Assembly (NCBI RefSeq): GCF_000374405.1
Contig: NZ_KB894281.1
Coordinates: forward strand, 52,207 to 116,206
DNA length: 64,000 nucleotides
Direction: 5' to 3'
DNA from: Riemerella columbina DSM 16469
GTDB lineage: Bacteria > Bacteroidota > Bacteroidia > Flavobacteriales > Weeksellaceae
Positions 9,171 to 18,169 of the stretch are shown here, one piece after another; within the stretch, counting starts at the first letter, position 1, and each line of letters opens with the position of its first letter. The notes below the pieces were generated by a model. The model was not told the DNA's origin, searched no databases, and worked only from the letters and a program-made list of their open reading frames with translations. Made by a program: the position numbers and the translations under genes.

Positions 9171-10535
9171 TTATTCACTTAATGAATTTTGATAGGCTTG
9201 CCACCCTTCTATTTTATATTTTAATGACGCTTTTTCGGCATCGTCGGCTTTATAAATGCCTCTGCCCACAATAATAAAATCGGTATGCAACTGTGCAAAA
9301 GCGTATTCTGGCGTGTTATATTGCTGCCCTTTAGCATCGCCTTTATTTTCTAAATTGATGCCTGGTGTAAATAGTAACATTTCTTCTGGCAAGGCATTTT
9401 GAGCTACTCCGCCAATCACATTCGCATGAGATTGTGCCACTTCCAAAGCCTGCTGTTGATAGTGAGCGTCCGTTAAAGTTCCTTTAGAAGACATCCCCAA
9501 AATTGCGATAACGCCAGAGTTTAAGAAGTAATCCAAAGACGCTTCGCCACCAATCATATGAGAGGTAATTAAATCTGCCCAAAAGGAAATTCTATAAATG
9601 CCATAAGAATATTGCAACTCCTGCGTATTCCCGATGTCCCCGAATTTTCGGTCTTCCATCAGTAGGAAATTGTGTTTTTTAGCAAGGTCTTGAAGTGGCA
9701 AAATAGTGTTATCAAAATCAAAATCGGTAATGATATCCATATGTGTTTTTAGTGCCACAATATTAGGTCCTACCCTATCAGCAAACGCCAATAATTCTTT
9801 TGTGGTAATGACATCCGCAGAAGCGATTAAGTTAGATTGTTTTTCTATCGCAATTTCTAATAATTTCTTTGCAGACGAATGTTGAGCGTGTTGAAGTTTT
9901 TCCTCGTAAGTCAGGCGTCTTTTTTTCTCAAAACTAATCGGGTTGCCAGCAATAAAATCCTTAATCTTATTTAATTCTTGGTCTGGCAATAAACCGTCTT
10001 CGTTTAGGTAGCCACAAACCTCTTGAATGGTAAATAAAGTATGTACTCGGTAGCCTTTATTCTCTAATAATGCCTTACCACCTTGCTCTCTATCCAATAC
10101 CACAAGGATATCGCGAACCTTTATCCCTTCGTTTTCAATTTCTGGAAGGGTTTCTAATAAAGATTTACCACTGGTGATTACATCTTCTACCACCGCACAT
10201 TGTTGCCCAGCTTTATAGATGCCCTCAATCAATTTTTTAGTACCATAGGCTTTGGCTTCTTTTCTTTTGATGATTAAAGGAATACCACTTTCCAAAGACA
10301 TGGCTGTTGCCATAGGTAGCGCGGCATAGGGCACACCACAGATGAGTTCCGTAGTCGTTTTATCTATACATTCTAATAAAAAATGACTTAACTTTTTAAG
10401 AATAATCGGGTTCGATGCCAAAGGTCTTAAGTCTACATAAAACGGGCTTTCGATACCACTTTTTAAAGTAAATTTTCCAAATTTTATAATGCCTAATTGG
10501 TAGCACTCTAAGAAAAAAGATTTTTTTGATTCCAT
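9171..10535 (-). CDS. UMP synthase: orotate phosphoribosyltransferase fused to OMP decarboxylase
   Basis: 454 aa bifunctional protein for the last two steps of UMP synthesis. Residues 1 to about 200 form the OPRT (PyrE) domain with PRPP motif VVEDVITSG at 115-123. Residues of about 205-454 form the OMPDC (PyrF) domain with catalytic K263 in ALKTHMD and the D295-x-K297-x-x-D300 triad in EDRKFGDIGNT. The OPRT-first order and the DRKFxDIGNT wording are those of animal and plant UMP synthase, not of E. coli PyrF. No separate pyrE or pyrF is in the window. It follows holB by 19 bp on the same strand. Confidence 0.93.
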   Translation of the reverse strand: MESKKSFFLECYQLGIIKFGKFTLKSGIESPFYVDLRPLASNPIILKKLSHFLLECIDKTTTELICGVPYAALPMATAMSLESGIPLIIKRKEAKAYGTKKLIEGIYKAGQQCAVVEDVITSGKSLLETLPEIENEGIKVRDILVVLDREQGGKALLENKGYRVHTLFTIQEVCGYLNEDGLLPDQELNKIKDFIAGNPISFEKKRRLTYEEKLQHAQHSSAKKLLEIAIEKQSNLIASADVITTKELLAFADRVGPNIVALKTHMDIITDFDFDNTILPLQDLAKKHNFLLMEDRKFGDIGNTQELQYSYGIYRISFWADLITSHMIGGEASLDYFLNSGVIAILGMSSKGTLTDAHYQQQALEVAQSHANVIGGVAQNALPEEMLLFTPGINLENKGDAKGQQYNTPEYAFAQLHTDFIIVGRGIYKADDAEKASLKYKIEGWQAYQNSLSE

Positions 10536-10554
10536 AAGATTAAGTCAATATTTT

Positions 10555-11670
10555 TTAAGATTTGTGTATATATCGTGTGAGTTTGATGCCCATATCCGTC
10601 CAAAGAATTTTGCTGTTGGCGTTTCTACTCAAATGGTAGTCGGCTTCGGAAATTTCATTTAAAATGTCCTCGATATTGGCACCGTGGATAAAATTGGAAA
10701 AGGCTTCCCAATTAAAATTATTTTGTATCAATTTTTTATAAACCAATTGGTCTATATTATAACTCTGCATCAATGCCAGCCTAAACACATCGGCACAGAA
10801 CTGCAAGAAACTTTTTTGCTTTTCCCTATTCCAGTCGGCAATGGCTTTTGCCCAAGTAATTAAATCCTTTAGCACTTGAGGTTTCTTTTTAGCCTGAAAT
10901 GCCAAACGCACCCATTGGATAAAATAAGTTTCAAACTCCTCCTCTATCGCATTAGTTTGTAATAGTTTAAGTGCAGTATTGTAGTTCCCTTGCGCTTGAT
11001 GAATAATTTCAACTAATTTTTGTGGGTCACTCACTTGATGCATCAAAGCCTGCTCTAGCTCTTGGTCTTCTATCCTAGGGACACTCGTCACTTGGCAACG
11101 CGATAATATGGTTTGAAGCATCGTTTCCGTAGACGAAGCCGTAAGGATAATCACTGTTTTTTCAGGAGGCTCTTCTAAAAACTTAAGGAATTTATTGGCG
11201 GCATCTTCCCTCATTTTATCGGCATTCCAAACGATTAAAACTTTAGTCCCACCTTCAAAACTTTTGAGGCTAAATTTTTCGTTTTTGTCCTTTATTTCAT
11301 TAGAAGAAATAAAAAGCTGTTTGTTTTCGGCATTCAATATTCCTACCCAATCCTGATAATTACTATAAGGATTTTCTAAAATCATATTTCGCCATGTTTC
11401 AAAGAACCCACTACAAACCCCTTTGTTTTTGTCTTCGCTATAAACTGGAAAAGAAAAATGCACATCTAAATGGTTAAGATGCTGTACTTTGTCCGCAGAT
11501 TTTTCGTGTTCCCTTTTAAGAAGTTCGGTCGCATACGCTAGTGCCAAAGGCAGCGTGCCGTAGCCTTCATTGCCTACAAAAAGCTGGGCATGGCTTACCC
11601 TGCCATCCTCAATACTTTCTTTGAGTACTTGTTTTACTTTTTGCTGTCCTATTACCGCCTCCCAATTCAT
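10555..11670 (-). CDS. holB: DNA polymerase III delta' subunit
   Basis: 371 aa clamp-loader subunit. The AAA+ N-domain has a degenerate P-loop (FVGNEGYGT instead of a Walker A Lys-Thr), normal for delta'. It also has the FLKFLEEPPE motif and the arginine-finger SRC motif (ILSRCQ). The C-terminal helical collar region is less conserved. In the cell it helps load the beta clamp on primed DNA. It is first in a probable transcript with the UMP synthase gene, and a well-matched promoter sits immediately upstream. Confidence 0.92.
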   Translation of the reverse strand: MNWEAVIGQQKVKQVLKESIEDGRVSHAQLFVGNEGYGTLPLALAYATELLKREHEKSADKVQHLNHLDVHFSFPVYSEDKNKGVCSGFFETWRNMILENPYSNYQDWVGILNAENKQLFISSNEIKDKNEKFSLKSFEGGTKVLIVWNADKMREDAANKFLKFLEEPPEKTVIILTASSTETMLQTILSRCQVTSVPRIEDQELEQALMHQVSDPQKLVEIIHQAQGNYNTALKLLQTNAIEEEFETYFIQWVRLAFQAKKKPQVLKDLITWAKAIADWNREKQKSFLQFCADVFRLALMQSYNIDQLVYKKLIQNNFNWEAFSNFIHGANIEDILNEISEADYHLSRNANSKILWTDMGIKLTRYIHKS

Positions 11671-11675
11671 AAGCC

Positions 11676-11705
11676 CAAAGATAATAAAATCCGATAATTT
11701 TACAA
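11676..11705 (-). promoter_or_regulatory. Bacteroidota promoter of holB
   Basis: On the minus strand TTG (11705-11703), a 19-nt spacer, then TATCTTTG (11683-11676) match the Bacteroidota -33 TTG / -7 TAnnTTTG consensus exactly. The -7 box ends 5 bp before the holB ATG, so the transcript would be nearly leaderless. Confidence 0.75.
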
Positions 11706-11812
11706 GCCCAAGGCAGAATTATATTTTGTCTTAACAAACTTTAACGCCTGATAAATTTTAATATTCCATATATAATTAAGATATTTGCGTTTTGATACAA
11801 GATAAAAAACGC

Positions 11813-13084
11813 ATGAAGAAAATCATACAAGCCTCGTTTATGGTATTGGCAGGTTGCCTTGGCGCGCAGAGTTTAGGAAATTCCCCTTATGCCGCATTTG
11901 GTATTGGCGACATAAAATATGACCATCCTGCAGATGTAAGTGCGATGGCAGGGATATCCACTGCCCATGTTTGGGATTTTAATAATATCTATAATTTTAA
12001 TAACCCCGCAGCCAATGGGAATTTTGACCTTACCAGTTTCAAAATTCAGGTGAATAATGAAAATCAGTTTTTCAAATCGGATTATAATCAATTGGATGTT
12101 ACCAAGCATTCTACTTACCTATCCAATATTTCACTGGCATTTCCTATTGCTAAAAAGGTAAAATTTGGATTAGCCTATCAGCCGTTTTCATCTAAAAAGT
12201 ACAATATCCTTAAAACCACCACTAAAGCTGGCGACCTAACTCAAGCTAATTCTTTTAGTGGTGAAGGTTCTATTAATATGATTCAAGGGGCTTTAGGGTA
12301 TCAAATCACACCTTCGTTTGGTGTCGGAGTAAGAACCAACTTTTATTTTGGCAAAATTTCCGATATCGAAGAAATTGCCATTTCTGATACAGAACTAGTA
12401 AATGGATTTGAAACTTCTAGAAAAATTAAAAGTTGGAATTTCACTACTGGGGCAACCTATCAGCACCGACTTGGCAATGATAGAAAACTGACTTTAGGAG
12501 GGACTTATACCTTCGGTAAAGTTGGTAAAACGGACAACCAATACATCAATAGCACTTATTATTATATTGGTAAAGAAAAAGTGAATAAAAGCATCATAGA
12601 AACCAAAGACTACACCCAAGAAAATGTGATCCCGCAAAAGGCGTCTTTCGGTGTAGGCTATGGGCAAGAAGCTAAATGGTTTGTTTCTACTCAGTTGGAT
12701 TATACTAATGGTGGTAAAATAGAGTTTAATGGGTTACCCGTTAATTTTAATGACAGTTACAGAGTTGCCGTAGGTGGCTGGTATTTACCGAACTATAATA
12801 ACTTTAGAAATGTATTTTCTAGAATTATCTACCGCTATGGGGCATACTACGAGAAAGGAAATTTAACCATCAACAATCATAATATCAATGAATTTGGTCT
12901 AACCTTTGGGGCGACGGTTCCATTCCAAAACAATAGTGTTTTGAAGATGAGTGGCATCGACTTTGGTTTAGAAATTGGAAAAAGAGGAACCAGCAAAGAC
13001 CAATTGGTATCGGAACGATTCATCAACTTTAAGGTTGGGCTTAATTTTGCCGATAAATGGTTTAATAAACGCCAATACGACTAA
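11813..13084 (+). CDS. Outer-membrane beta-barrel protein, function unknown
   Basis: 423 aa from the ATG at 11813, which begins a signal peptide (MKKIIQASFMVLAGCLGAQ). An upstream in-frame TTG at 11792 is less likely. The mature part starts with NSPYAAFGIGD, a motif common at the start of flavobacterial FadL/PorV-like barrels. The rest is alternating beta-strands with frequent aromatic and glycine residues. It lies 27 bp upstream of lptC in the same direction, suggesting an envelope role. The substrate is unknown. Confidence 0.75.
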   Translation: MKKIIQASFMVLAGCLGAQSLGNSPYAAFGIGDIKYDHPADVSAMAGISTAHVWDFNNIYNFNNPAANGNFDLTSFKIQVNNENQFFKSDYNQLDVTKHSTYLSNISLAFPIAKKVKFGLAYQPFSSKKYNILKTTTKAGDLTQANSFSGEGSINMIQGALGYQITPSFGVGVRTNFYFGKISDIEEIAISDTELVNGFETSRKIKSWNFTTGATYQHRLGNDRKLTLGGTYTFGKVGKTDNQYINSTYYYIGKEKVNKSIIETKDYTQENVIPQKASFGVGYGQEAKWFVSTQLDYTNGGKIEFNGLPVNFNDSYRVAVGGWYLPNYNNFRNVFSRIIYRYGAYYEKGNLTINNHNINEFGLTFGATVPFQNNSVLKMSGIDFGLEIGKRGTSKDQLVSERFINFKVGLNFADKWFNKRQYD

Positions 13085-13111
13085 TTTTATTCATCCCAAT
13101 ACCCATCTCTA

Positions 13112-13708
13112 ATGAAAATATGGGACTTTAAACGGAGTTATAAAAAAAATATAGTTGCCACTATTGCGGGAACTATATTTTTTATGTTATGCTCCTGCGA
13201 AGAAGATTTGGCAAAATACGATAAAAATAAACCGACGAATTTCCCCTCCAGAATTATCCATAATGCTGATATTATAAAGCATGATTCTGGAATGGTAAAT
13301 CTAAAATTTAAGGCCCCACTAATCGAGGAATATGAATTTATAGACACTCCTTATGTAGAAATTCGCAAAGGGCTGTATTTGGAATTTTATGATAAGAAAA
13401 AGCCTAAAATCCCAGGGAAACTTTGGGCTAAATATGCCAAGATAGTAGAGAAAAAAGGACTCTATATGGCGAAAGGTCGTGTGAAAGTGATTAATAATGA
13501 AGGAAGAACCTTCGTTATGGAATCTATATATTGGGATAAAAAAAATAAAAAAATGTATACCCAAGACACGGTATTCATCACCGATAAAGAAGGGAATACT
13601 TTTGTAGCAGCTGGCGGAATGAATGCTAAAGACGACTTCTCGGAATATACTTTGTATAATAATTCTGGCAACTTTAATGCGAAAGCCATTCCAAAAGCAG
13701 GAAAGTAA
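13112..13708 (+). CDS. lptC: LPS export ABC transporter periplasmic protein LptC
   Basis: 198 aa. A hydrophobic N-terminus ends in a lipobox-like FMLCSC, so it is probably lipid-anchored. The LptC/OstA-like beta-jellyroll follows: PYVEIRKGLYLEFYD, then LWAKYAKIVEKKGLY, VKVINNEGRTFVME and TQDTVFITDKEGN. It would bridge LptB2FG to LptA in lipopolysaccharide transport. It is the second gene after the outer-membrane protein gene and converges on tamL across a shared terminator. Confidence 0.86.
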   Translation: MKIWDFKRSYKKNIVATIAGTIFFMLCSCEEDLAKYDKNKPTNFPSRIIHNADIIKHDSGMVNLKFKAPLIEEYEFIDTPYVEIRKGLYLEFYDKKKPKIPGKLWAKYAKIVEKKGLYMAKGRVKVINNEGRTFVMESIYWDKKNKKMYTQDTVFITDKEGNTFVAAGGMNAKDDFSEYTLYNNSGNFNAKAIPKAGK

Positions 13709-13724
13709 TTTTAGTAAAAAATAA

Positions 13725-13757
13725 AAAGGCTACTTTAAAAAATTTAAAGTAGCCTTT
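13725..13757. terminator. Bidirectional terminator between lptC and tamL
   Basis: A perfect 15-bp inverted repeat (aaaggctactttaaa at 13725-13739, its complement at 13743-13757) with a 3-nt loop. A/T runs on both sides allow it to end both convergent transcripts. Confidence 0.9.
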
Positions 13758-13762
13758 GTTTT

Positions 13763-16339
13763 TTAGAATGGATAACCAATCGCCAAGTTTAGGGTTGGTT
13801 TTAATGGCTGTATTTCTTTAAACCTCCATCTGGAGCCTTCTGGCTGGTTAGGGTCGTAGATTTTATAGGCTAAATCCAATCTTAATGTAATATAGGCTAC
13901 ATTTATTCTTAACCCTAATCCACTACCTACACCAAGTTGCTTCCAAAATTTATTGAATTTAAACCCATCGCCAATGCCAGATTCTTTAAGCGACCAAATA
14001 TTCCCCACATCGGTAAATACTGCCCCTTCAAACATACTGGTCAGCGGAAAACGATACTCCACATTGGTCGTTAGTTTTACATTTCCCATGATATAAGAAC
14101 GGATTTTTTCGTCTAATTGCGTATCCGCAGGTCCTAATCCTCCATAAGCGACCCACGCACGAATATCATTAGACCCACCATTAAAATAAGATCTTACAAA
14201 AGGCATAGTTTTAGAGTTGCCATAAGGAACGCCTACTCCAATAAACTGTCTTAACACTAAAGTATGTTTATTGTCCGACTTATTAAAAAATGTAAAATAC
14301 TTTCTGGCATCAATATCAAACTTCACAAACTGAGAGTATGGAATTTTAAAAATCGTTTTCTCTCTATCTTGCAGGACGCTTTCGGATGCATTCGCCTTGC
14401 CTACTAGACTTAATAAATTCCCTGCAAGTTCCATCTTTCCACTAAAATAAAACGGGTTTGTATAATATTTATTCCCCATTTCATTATATAGGAATTGGTA
14501 TTTTAGAGAAGAAATTAATATATCTTGGGTTTGTCTATCCTTATTCAGCAACGATTGTAAAAATGTGCTGAGTAATTCTTCATTTTGATTACTTAAACTC
14601 GCCATAAAATTTTGGTCTGCCAAGATATGTCTGGAAACTTCATCGTAGGAATATGCCTTTACATTATAACTTGGGTTATAGGTTTTATAAAGATTAAACA
14701 CTTCTGCCCTTACCTCATCATCCCCTCTAAAGAGTTCGTAATACTTATCTTTATTTCGGGTTAAACTTAACTGCGTATCAAACAACGATAGTCGGTGCGA
14801 AACTACACTATTGATATTGGCATTATAGCTCAATTGACCATTAAAGTTGATACGGCTCATCCCAATATTATTCTGTATGGAAGTTCCCAGTCCGATAGAT
14901 GATGTAGGCGAATAGCGTTTAGGAATCCATTTATAATAGTTAAAAGGCAACATAAATCTCGGAAATTTAAGCGCTACCTGTGCCGAAAGTTCATAAGCGT
15001 TAAAAGTTTTCCCTGGATTTTTAGCATTGTTGGTAGTCCCCACAATTCCATAAAAACTGGTACTTAAGTTTTCCCCACCGCTTAAAATATTTCTTGAAGT
15101 CAGCTCCACAGAAGGCGAAAATCCAAAATTCAAAATTTGAGAATAGTGTAAATCCAACGCTGTCTTAAGTTCGTATTTTGGTAATGGCTTTAGAAAATAT
15201 TTAATATTTAAGATGCTGTCATTGGGCTTTTTAGATAAACTTTCATCATAGTTAATACTAAAATTATTCATCGCCATTATGTTTCGCTTGGTAAGATCTA
15301 AGTTTTCTTGATTGTATACCTCGCCATGTTTTATCGTTACGGGTAGCCATAGCGATTTGGTAGTAAACTGGTCATTGAGTTTATGAATGTGCACCCCGTC
15401 ATCTACCTTAGCTTTTTCAAATCGGTAAGTTTTGGTATTCAGTGTATCCTTCACATCATTTACCACATAAAGGTCAATATCGCCAATGGTCGTTTTTCTG
15501 TACGGACTATCTATGGAATCTTTGTGAATATCCATAGTTAGAGGTACATTTTTTCTACTTTCTAGAGTATCCGTAGTAAAATAGATTTCCTCACCACTAC
15601 GATTGAAAGAATAATACCCTTTTTCTCTCATAAGTTCTGTAATACGCTTTACCTCGTCTTCCAAATTCGATTGGTCTAGGATTTCGTCTGCCTTTATTTT
15701 ACTTTTATCACTTTCTTGTTTGTAGAGTTGGCGAATGGCTGTATCTGGAATATTGTAGTAATAATTTTTAATTTTTGTAGGTTCGTTAAAGGTCATTTTA
15801 TATTCTACCTGAGCTTTTTTTGCGGCAGAATCTAAATCTTGTTTAAAGTCCACATGGGCATCCCAATAGCCTCTGAACACCATATACTGGCGGATATTCT
15901 TAGCACTGGCAATGGTTTTACCTTCATCTAAAATCACAGGAGGCTGACCAATGGTGTGATAAAATCTATTCCAAAACAAGGACTTGCCTTTGTATTCTGG
16001 GTGACCGTATTTTACAAATAAAGAATCCCTCAATGCTTGGTTTCTCATCTGTCTTGGGTAAGTCATATATTCTGCCAATATCGTATCGTATTTAGGGTTC
16101 GCCATATTATACGCATATAGCCCCATAGGAAATAAGAATAGAACTTTTTTATTCGGTTTTTGACTTACATAGTTAGGGATTTTTCCCGTTAATAATTTTT
16201 TATCTTCATATTTGAATTTATTTTTCGTGAGCAAATATTCCCCATCAGGTACTTTTTTAGTCGCATTACACGCATATAAAAATCCAAGTAACATTGCAGA
16301 AATGGAAAATATGTAATACTTTTGAAAATAATTTCTCAT
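13763..16339 (-). CDS. tamL: Translocation and assembly module lipoprotein TamL (BamA family)
   Basis: 858 aa. The ATG at 16339 begins a lipoprotein signal with FLYACNATKKVPDGEYLL, the typical TamL start (lipidated Cys about residue 23). POTRA-like segments follow, then a C-terminal 16-strand Omp85 barrel that ends LNLAIGYPF. The VRSYFNGGSNDIRAW region corresponds to the conserved Omp85 lid/loop motif. It works with TamB to insert or transport envelope components. TamB is not in the window. An in-frame ATG at 16354 would overlap the divergent methyltransferase. The chosen start leaves the two genes exactly abutting. Confidence 0.88.
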   Translation of the reverse strand: MRNYFQKYYIFSISAMLLGFLYACNATKKVPDGEYLLTKNKFKYEDKKLLTGKIPNYVSQKPNKKVLFLFPMGLYAYNMANPKYDTILAEYMTYPRQMRNQALRDSLFVKYGHPEYKGKSLFWNRFYHTIGQPPVILDEGKTIASAKNIRQYMVFRGYWDAHVDFKQDLDSAAKKAQVEYKMTFNEPTKIKNYYYNIPDTAIRQLYKQESDKSKIKADEILDQSNLEDEVKRITELMREKGYYSFNRSGEEIYFTTDTLESRKNVPLTMDIHKDSIDSPYRKTTIGDIDLYVVNDVKDTLNTKTYRFEKAKVDDGVHIHKLNDQFTTKSLWLPVTIKHGEVYNQENLDLTKRNIMAMNNFSINYDESLSKKPNDSILNIKYFLKPLPKYELKTALDLHYSQILNFGFSPSVELTSRNILSGGENLSTSFYGIVGTTNNAKNPGKTFNAYELSAQVALKFPRFMLPFNYYKWIPKRYSPTSSIGLGTSIQNNIGMSRINFNGQLSYNANINSVVSHRLSLFDTQLSLTRNKDKYYELFRGDDEVRAEVFNLYKTYNPSYNVKAYSYDEVSRHILADQNFMASLSNQNEELLSTFLQSLLNKDRQTQDILISSLKYQFLYNEMGNKYYTNPFYFSGKMELAGNLLSLVGKANASESVLQDREKTIFKIPYSQFVKFDIDARKYFTFFNKSDNKHTLVLRQFIGVGVPYGNSKTMPFVRSYFNGGSNDIRAWVAYGGLGPADTQLDEKIRSYIMGNVKLTTNVEYRFPLTSMFEGAVFTDVGNIWSLKESGIGDGFKFNKFWKQLGVGSGLGLRINVAYITLRLDLAYKIYDPNQPEGSRWRFKEIQPLKPTLNLAIGYPF
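16294..16324 (+). promoter_or_regulatory. Methyltransferase promoter inside tamL coding sequence
   Basis: TTG (16294-16296), 20-nt spacer, TACTTTTG (16317-16324) is a full match to the Bacteroidota consensus. It lies within the tamL signal-peptide codons. The predicted start of transcription is only about 10 nt before the ATG at 16340. Confidence 0.65.
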
Positions 16340-17068
16340 ATGCTTACGTCTCATAGAATAAAGATTTTAAGGTCTTTGGATAAAAAAAAATTTAGACAAA
16401 AATACAATTTGTTTTTGGTTGAAGGGAATAAAATCATCAAAGAATTAAAACAATCTCTTATCAAGATTGATGCCATATATTCCCAAACTCCTGAAGATTT
16501 GGACTTTAATCCTGATTTAATTACAGAAATTAATGAGTCGCAACTCAAAAAAATAAGTTTTCTACAACATCCTAAAGATAGCGTAGCAGTTTGCCATTTA
16601 CCTAGTTCCGAGCAATGTATAGACACCGCTATCAATTTGGTATTAGATGGCATACAAGACCCTGGCAACTTAGGCACTATCATTCGCCTTGCCGATTGGT
16701 TTGGCATCGAGCAAATCATTTGTAGTAAAGATACGGTGGATGTTTATAATCCTAAAGTTATCCAAGCCACGATGGGGTCGTTTACGAGAGTCCATGTTTT
16801 TTATACCGATTTAGAACCTATTTTAAGCCAACACTCTCATACCAACATTGGTACCGATATGGAAGGGGAAAATTTATACCAAACCCATTTTGAATCACCT
16901 TTTAATTTAATTTTAGGCAATGAAGGCAACGGCATAAGAACCAACACCAAAGCATTAATTCATAAAAATATTACCATTCCAAGATTTAGCCAGCACCAGT
17001 CTACCGAAAGCCTTAATGTATCTATGGCAGCCGGTATTATTTTAGGACAAATATTTGGAAAAAAATAA
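16340..17068 (+). CDS. TrmH/SpoU-family RNA 2'-O-methyltransferase
   Basis: 242 aa from the ATG at 16340. An N-terminal RNA-binding (SpoU_sub_bind) domain has RQKYNLFLVEGNKII. The SPOUT knot follows with motif 1 (DPGNLGTIIRLADWFG), motif 2 (LILGNEGNGIR) and motif 3 (STESLNVSMAAGIILGQI). It would 2'-O-methylate a ribose in 23S rRNA or tRNA using SAM. The exact target cannot be told. The start codon directly adjoins that of divergent tamL (CAT|ATG). An in-frame start six codons upstream at 16322 would overlap the -7 box and is disfavoured. Confidence 0.9.
   Translation: MLTSHRIKILRSLDKKKFRQKYNLFLVEGNKIIKELKQSLIKIDAIYSQTPEDLDFNPDLITEINESQLKKISFLQHPKDSVAVCHLPSSEQCIDTAINLVLDGIQDPGNLGTIIRLADWFGIEQIICSKDTVDVYNPKVIQATMGSFTRVHVFYTDLEPILSQHSHTNIGTDMEGENLYQTHFESPFNLILGNEGNGIRTNTKALIHKNITIPRFSQHQSTESLNVSMAAGIILGQIFGKK
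16397..16404 (-). promoter_or_regulatory. Candidate -7 box for tamL inside the methyltransferase gene
   Basis: TATTTTTG on the minus strand, 57 bp upstream of the tamL ATG and inside the divergent coding sequence. It matches TAnnTTTG, but no TTG lies at the right distance. It is the best candidate seen for tamL. Confidence 0.4.
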
Positions 17069-17102
17069 ATTCTACAATTTTCTAAGCATAAAATATAATC
17101 TA

Positions 17103-17336
17103 ATGAAAACCATCACCATAAAAGCTAAAGATTTTTTTGAACTTTTAAAATTAAGAGATGCCTCTATGTGGGATATTTTCTCTCAAATGATAAACGGCGA
17201 AGAAAAACAATTGTTATTTATCGCAGAAAACGATACGCTTTTATTCGACTATATTCTACCTAAAACTTTAGAACAACTAAAAGAAGACCAAGCGACATTT
17301 GCCAAAGAATACGCCGAAAAATTATCCCAAAATTAA
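17103..17336 (+). CDS. Small conserved-looking hypothetical protein
   Basis: 77 aa from the ATG at 17103 (MKTITIKAKDFFELLKLR). An in-frame start at 17055 would overlap the methyltransferase and adds an unconvincing N-terminus. The protein is soluble and charged, with a C-terminal amphipathic helix rich in Lys, Glu and Gln. No family recognised. It lies 34 bp after the methyltransferase in the same direction. Its TAA overlaps the stop codon of convergent folP: both stops are read from one TTAA. Confidence 0.6.
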   Translation: MKTITIKAKDFFELLKLRDASMWDIFSQMINGEEKQLLFIAENDTLLFDYILPKTLEQLKEDQATFAKEYAEKLSQN

Positions 17337-18169
17337 TCTATCTGCTTTATCGTTTGCATCGCTTCTGCTACATCGTGTACCCTAAGTATGGCAGCGCCTT
17401 GTTTTAGCATTTTCAAATGAAGGGCTTGGGTTTCTGCATTAATATCATGTGGGGACTTTCCGAGAGGTTTATAGATAAAAGATTTTCTAGAAATACCAAT
17501 CAACAAAGGATATTCGCCCAACCCAATATTGCCCACTTCATCTACCATTTGCATCTGGTTTTCTACGGTTTTCCCAAATCCAAAACCAGGGTCTAGGATA
17601 ATGTCGTGGATACCCATTTTTTTTAACTTTAAAGCCATCTCAGAAAAGTATAAATTCAATGTGGTAACGATATCATCATACTTTATCTTTTCGTGCATGG
17701 TCTCGTAGGTCGCATTGCTGTGCATTAAGATATAAGGTAATTGGGTTTTGGCAACAGTAGTTAGTAATGCATCGTCAAAACTACCACCAGAAATATCATT
17801 AACGATATCAATCCCTTCATTATAACCGAATTTTACCACTTCCGAATAAAAAGTATCCAAAGAAATGAGTACTTCAGGAAAATGCGTTTTAATAGAAGAA
17901 ATGACAGTTCCTATACGACGAATTTCCTCCTCAGCAGAAAGATACTCGGCATTGGGTCGGGTTGATTGTGCGCCAATATCAATAAATGTAGCCCCTTCGG
18001 ATAGCATTTTTTCGGTTTGTTTTAAGGCTGCGGTTTCGGAATTAAAGCGTCCACCATCGGAAAAGGAATCTGGTGTCAGGTTTAGAATCCCCATGACTTT
18101 CGGTGTAGACAAATCTACCAAATTCCCGTTACAATTGATACTATGGTATTTTTTTGGTTTTAAATTCAT
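17333..18169 (-). CDS. folP: Dihydropteroate synthase
   Basis: 278 aa. It joins p-aminobenzoate to dihydropterin pyrophosphate in folate synthesis and is the sulfonamide target. The signatures are MGILNLTPDSFSDGG near residue 26, IDIGAQSTRPNA near residue 61 and LDPGFGFGKT near residue 192, with a C-terminal ILRVHDV motif. The start ATG overlaps the stop of the upstream nuclease gene by one base (TAATG), suggesting translational coupling. Confidence 0.95.
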   Translation of the reverse strand: MNLKPKKYHSINCNGNLVDLSTPKVMGILNLTPDSFSDGGRFNSETAALKQTEKMLSEGATFIDIGAQSTRPNAEYLSAEEEIRRIGTVISSIKTHFPEVLISLDTFYSEVVKFGYNEGIDIVNDISGGSFDDALLTTVAKTQLPYILMHSNATYETMHEKIKYDDIVTTLNLYFSEMALKLKKMGIHDIILDPGFGFGKTVENQMQMVDEVGNIGLGEYPLLIGISRKSFIYKPLGKSPHDINAETQALHLKMLKQGAAILRVHDVAEAMQTIKQID

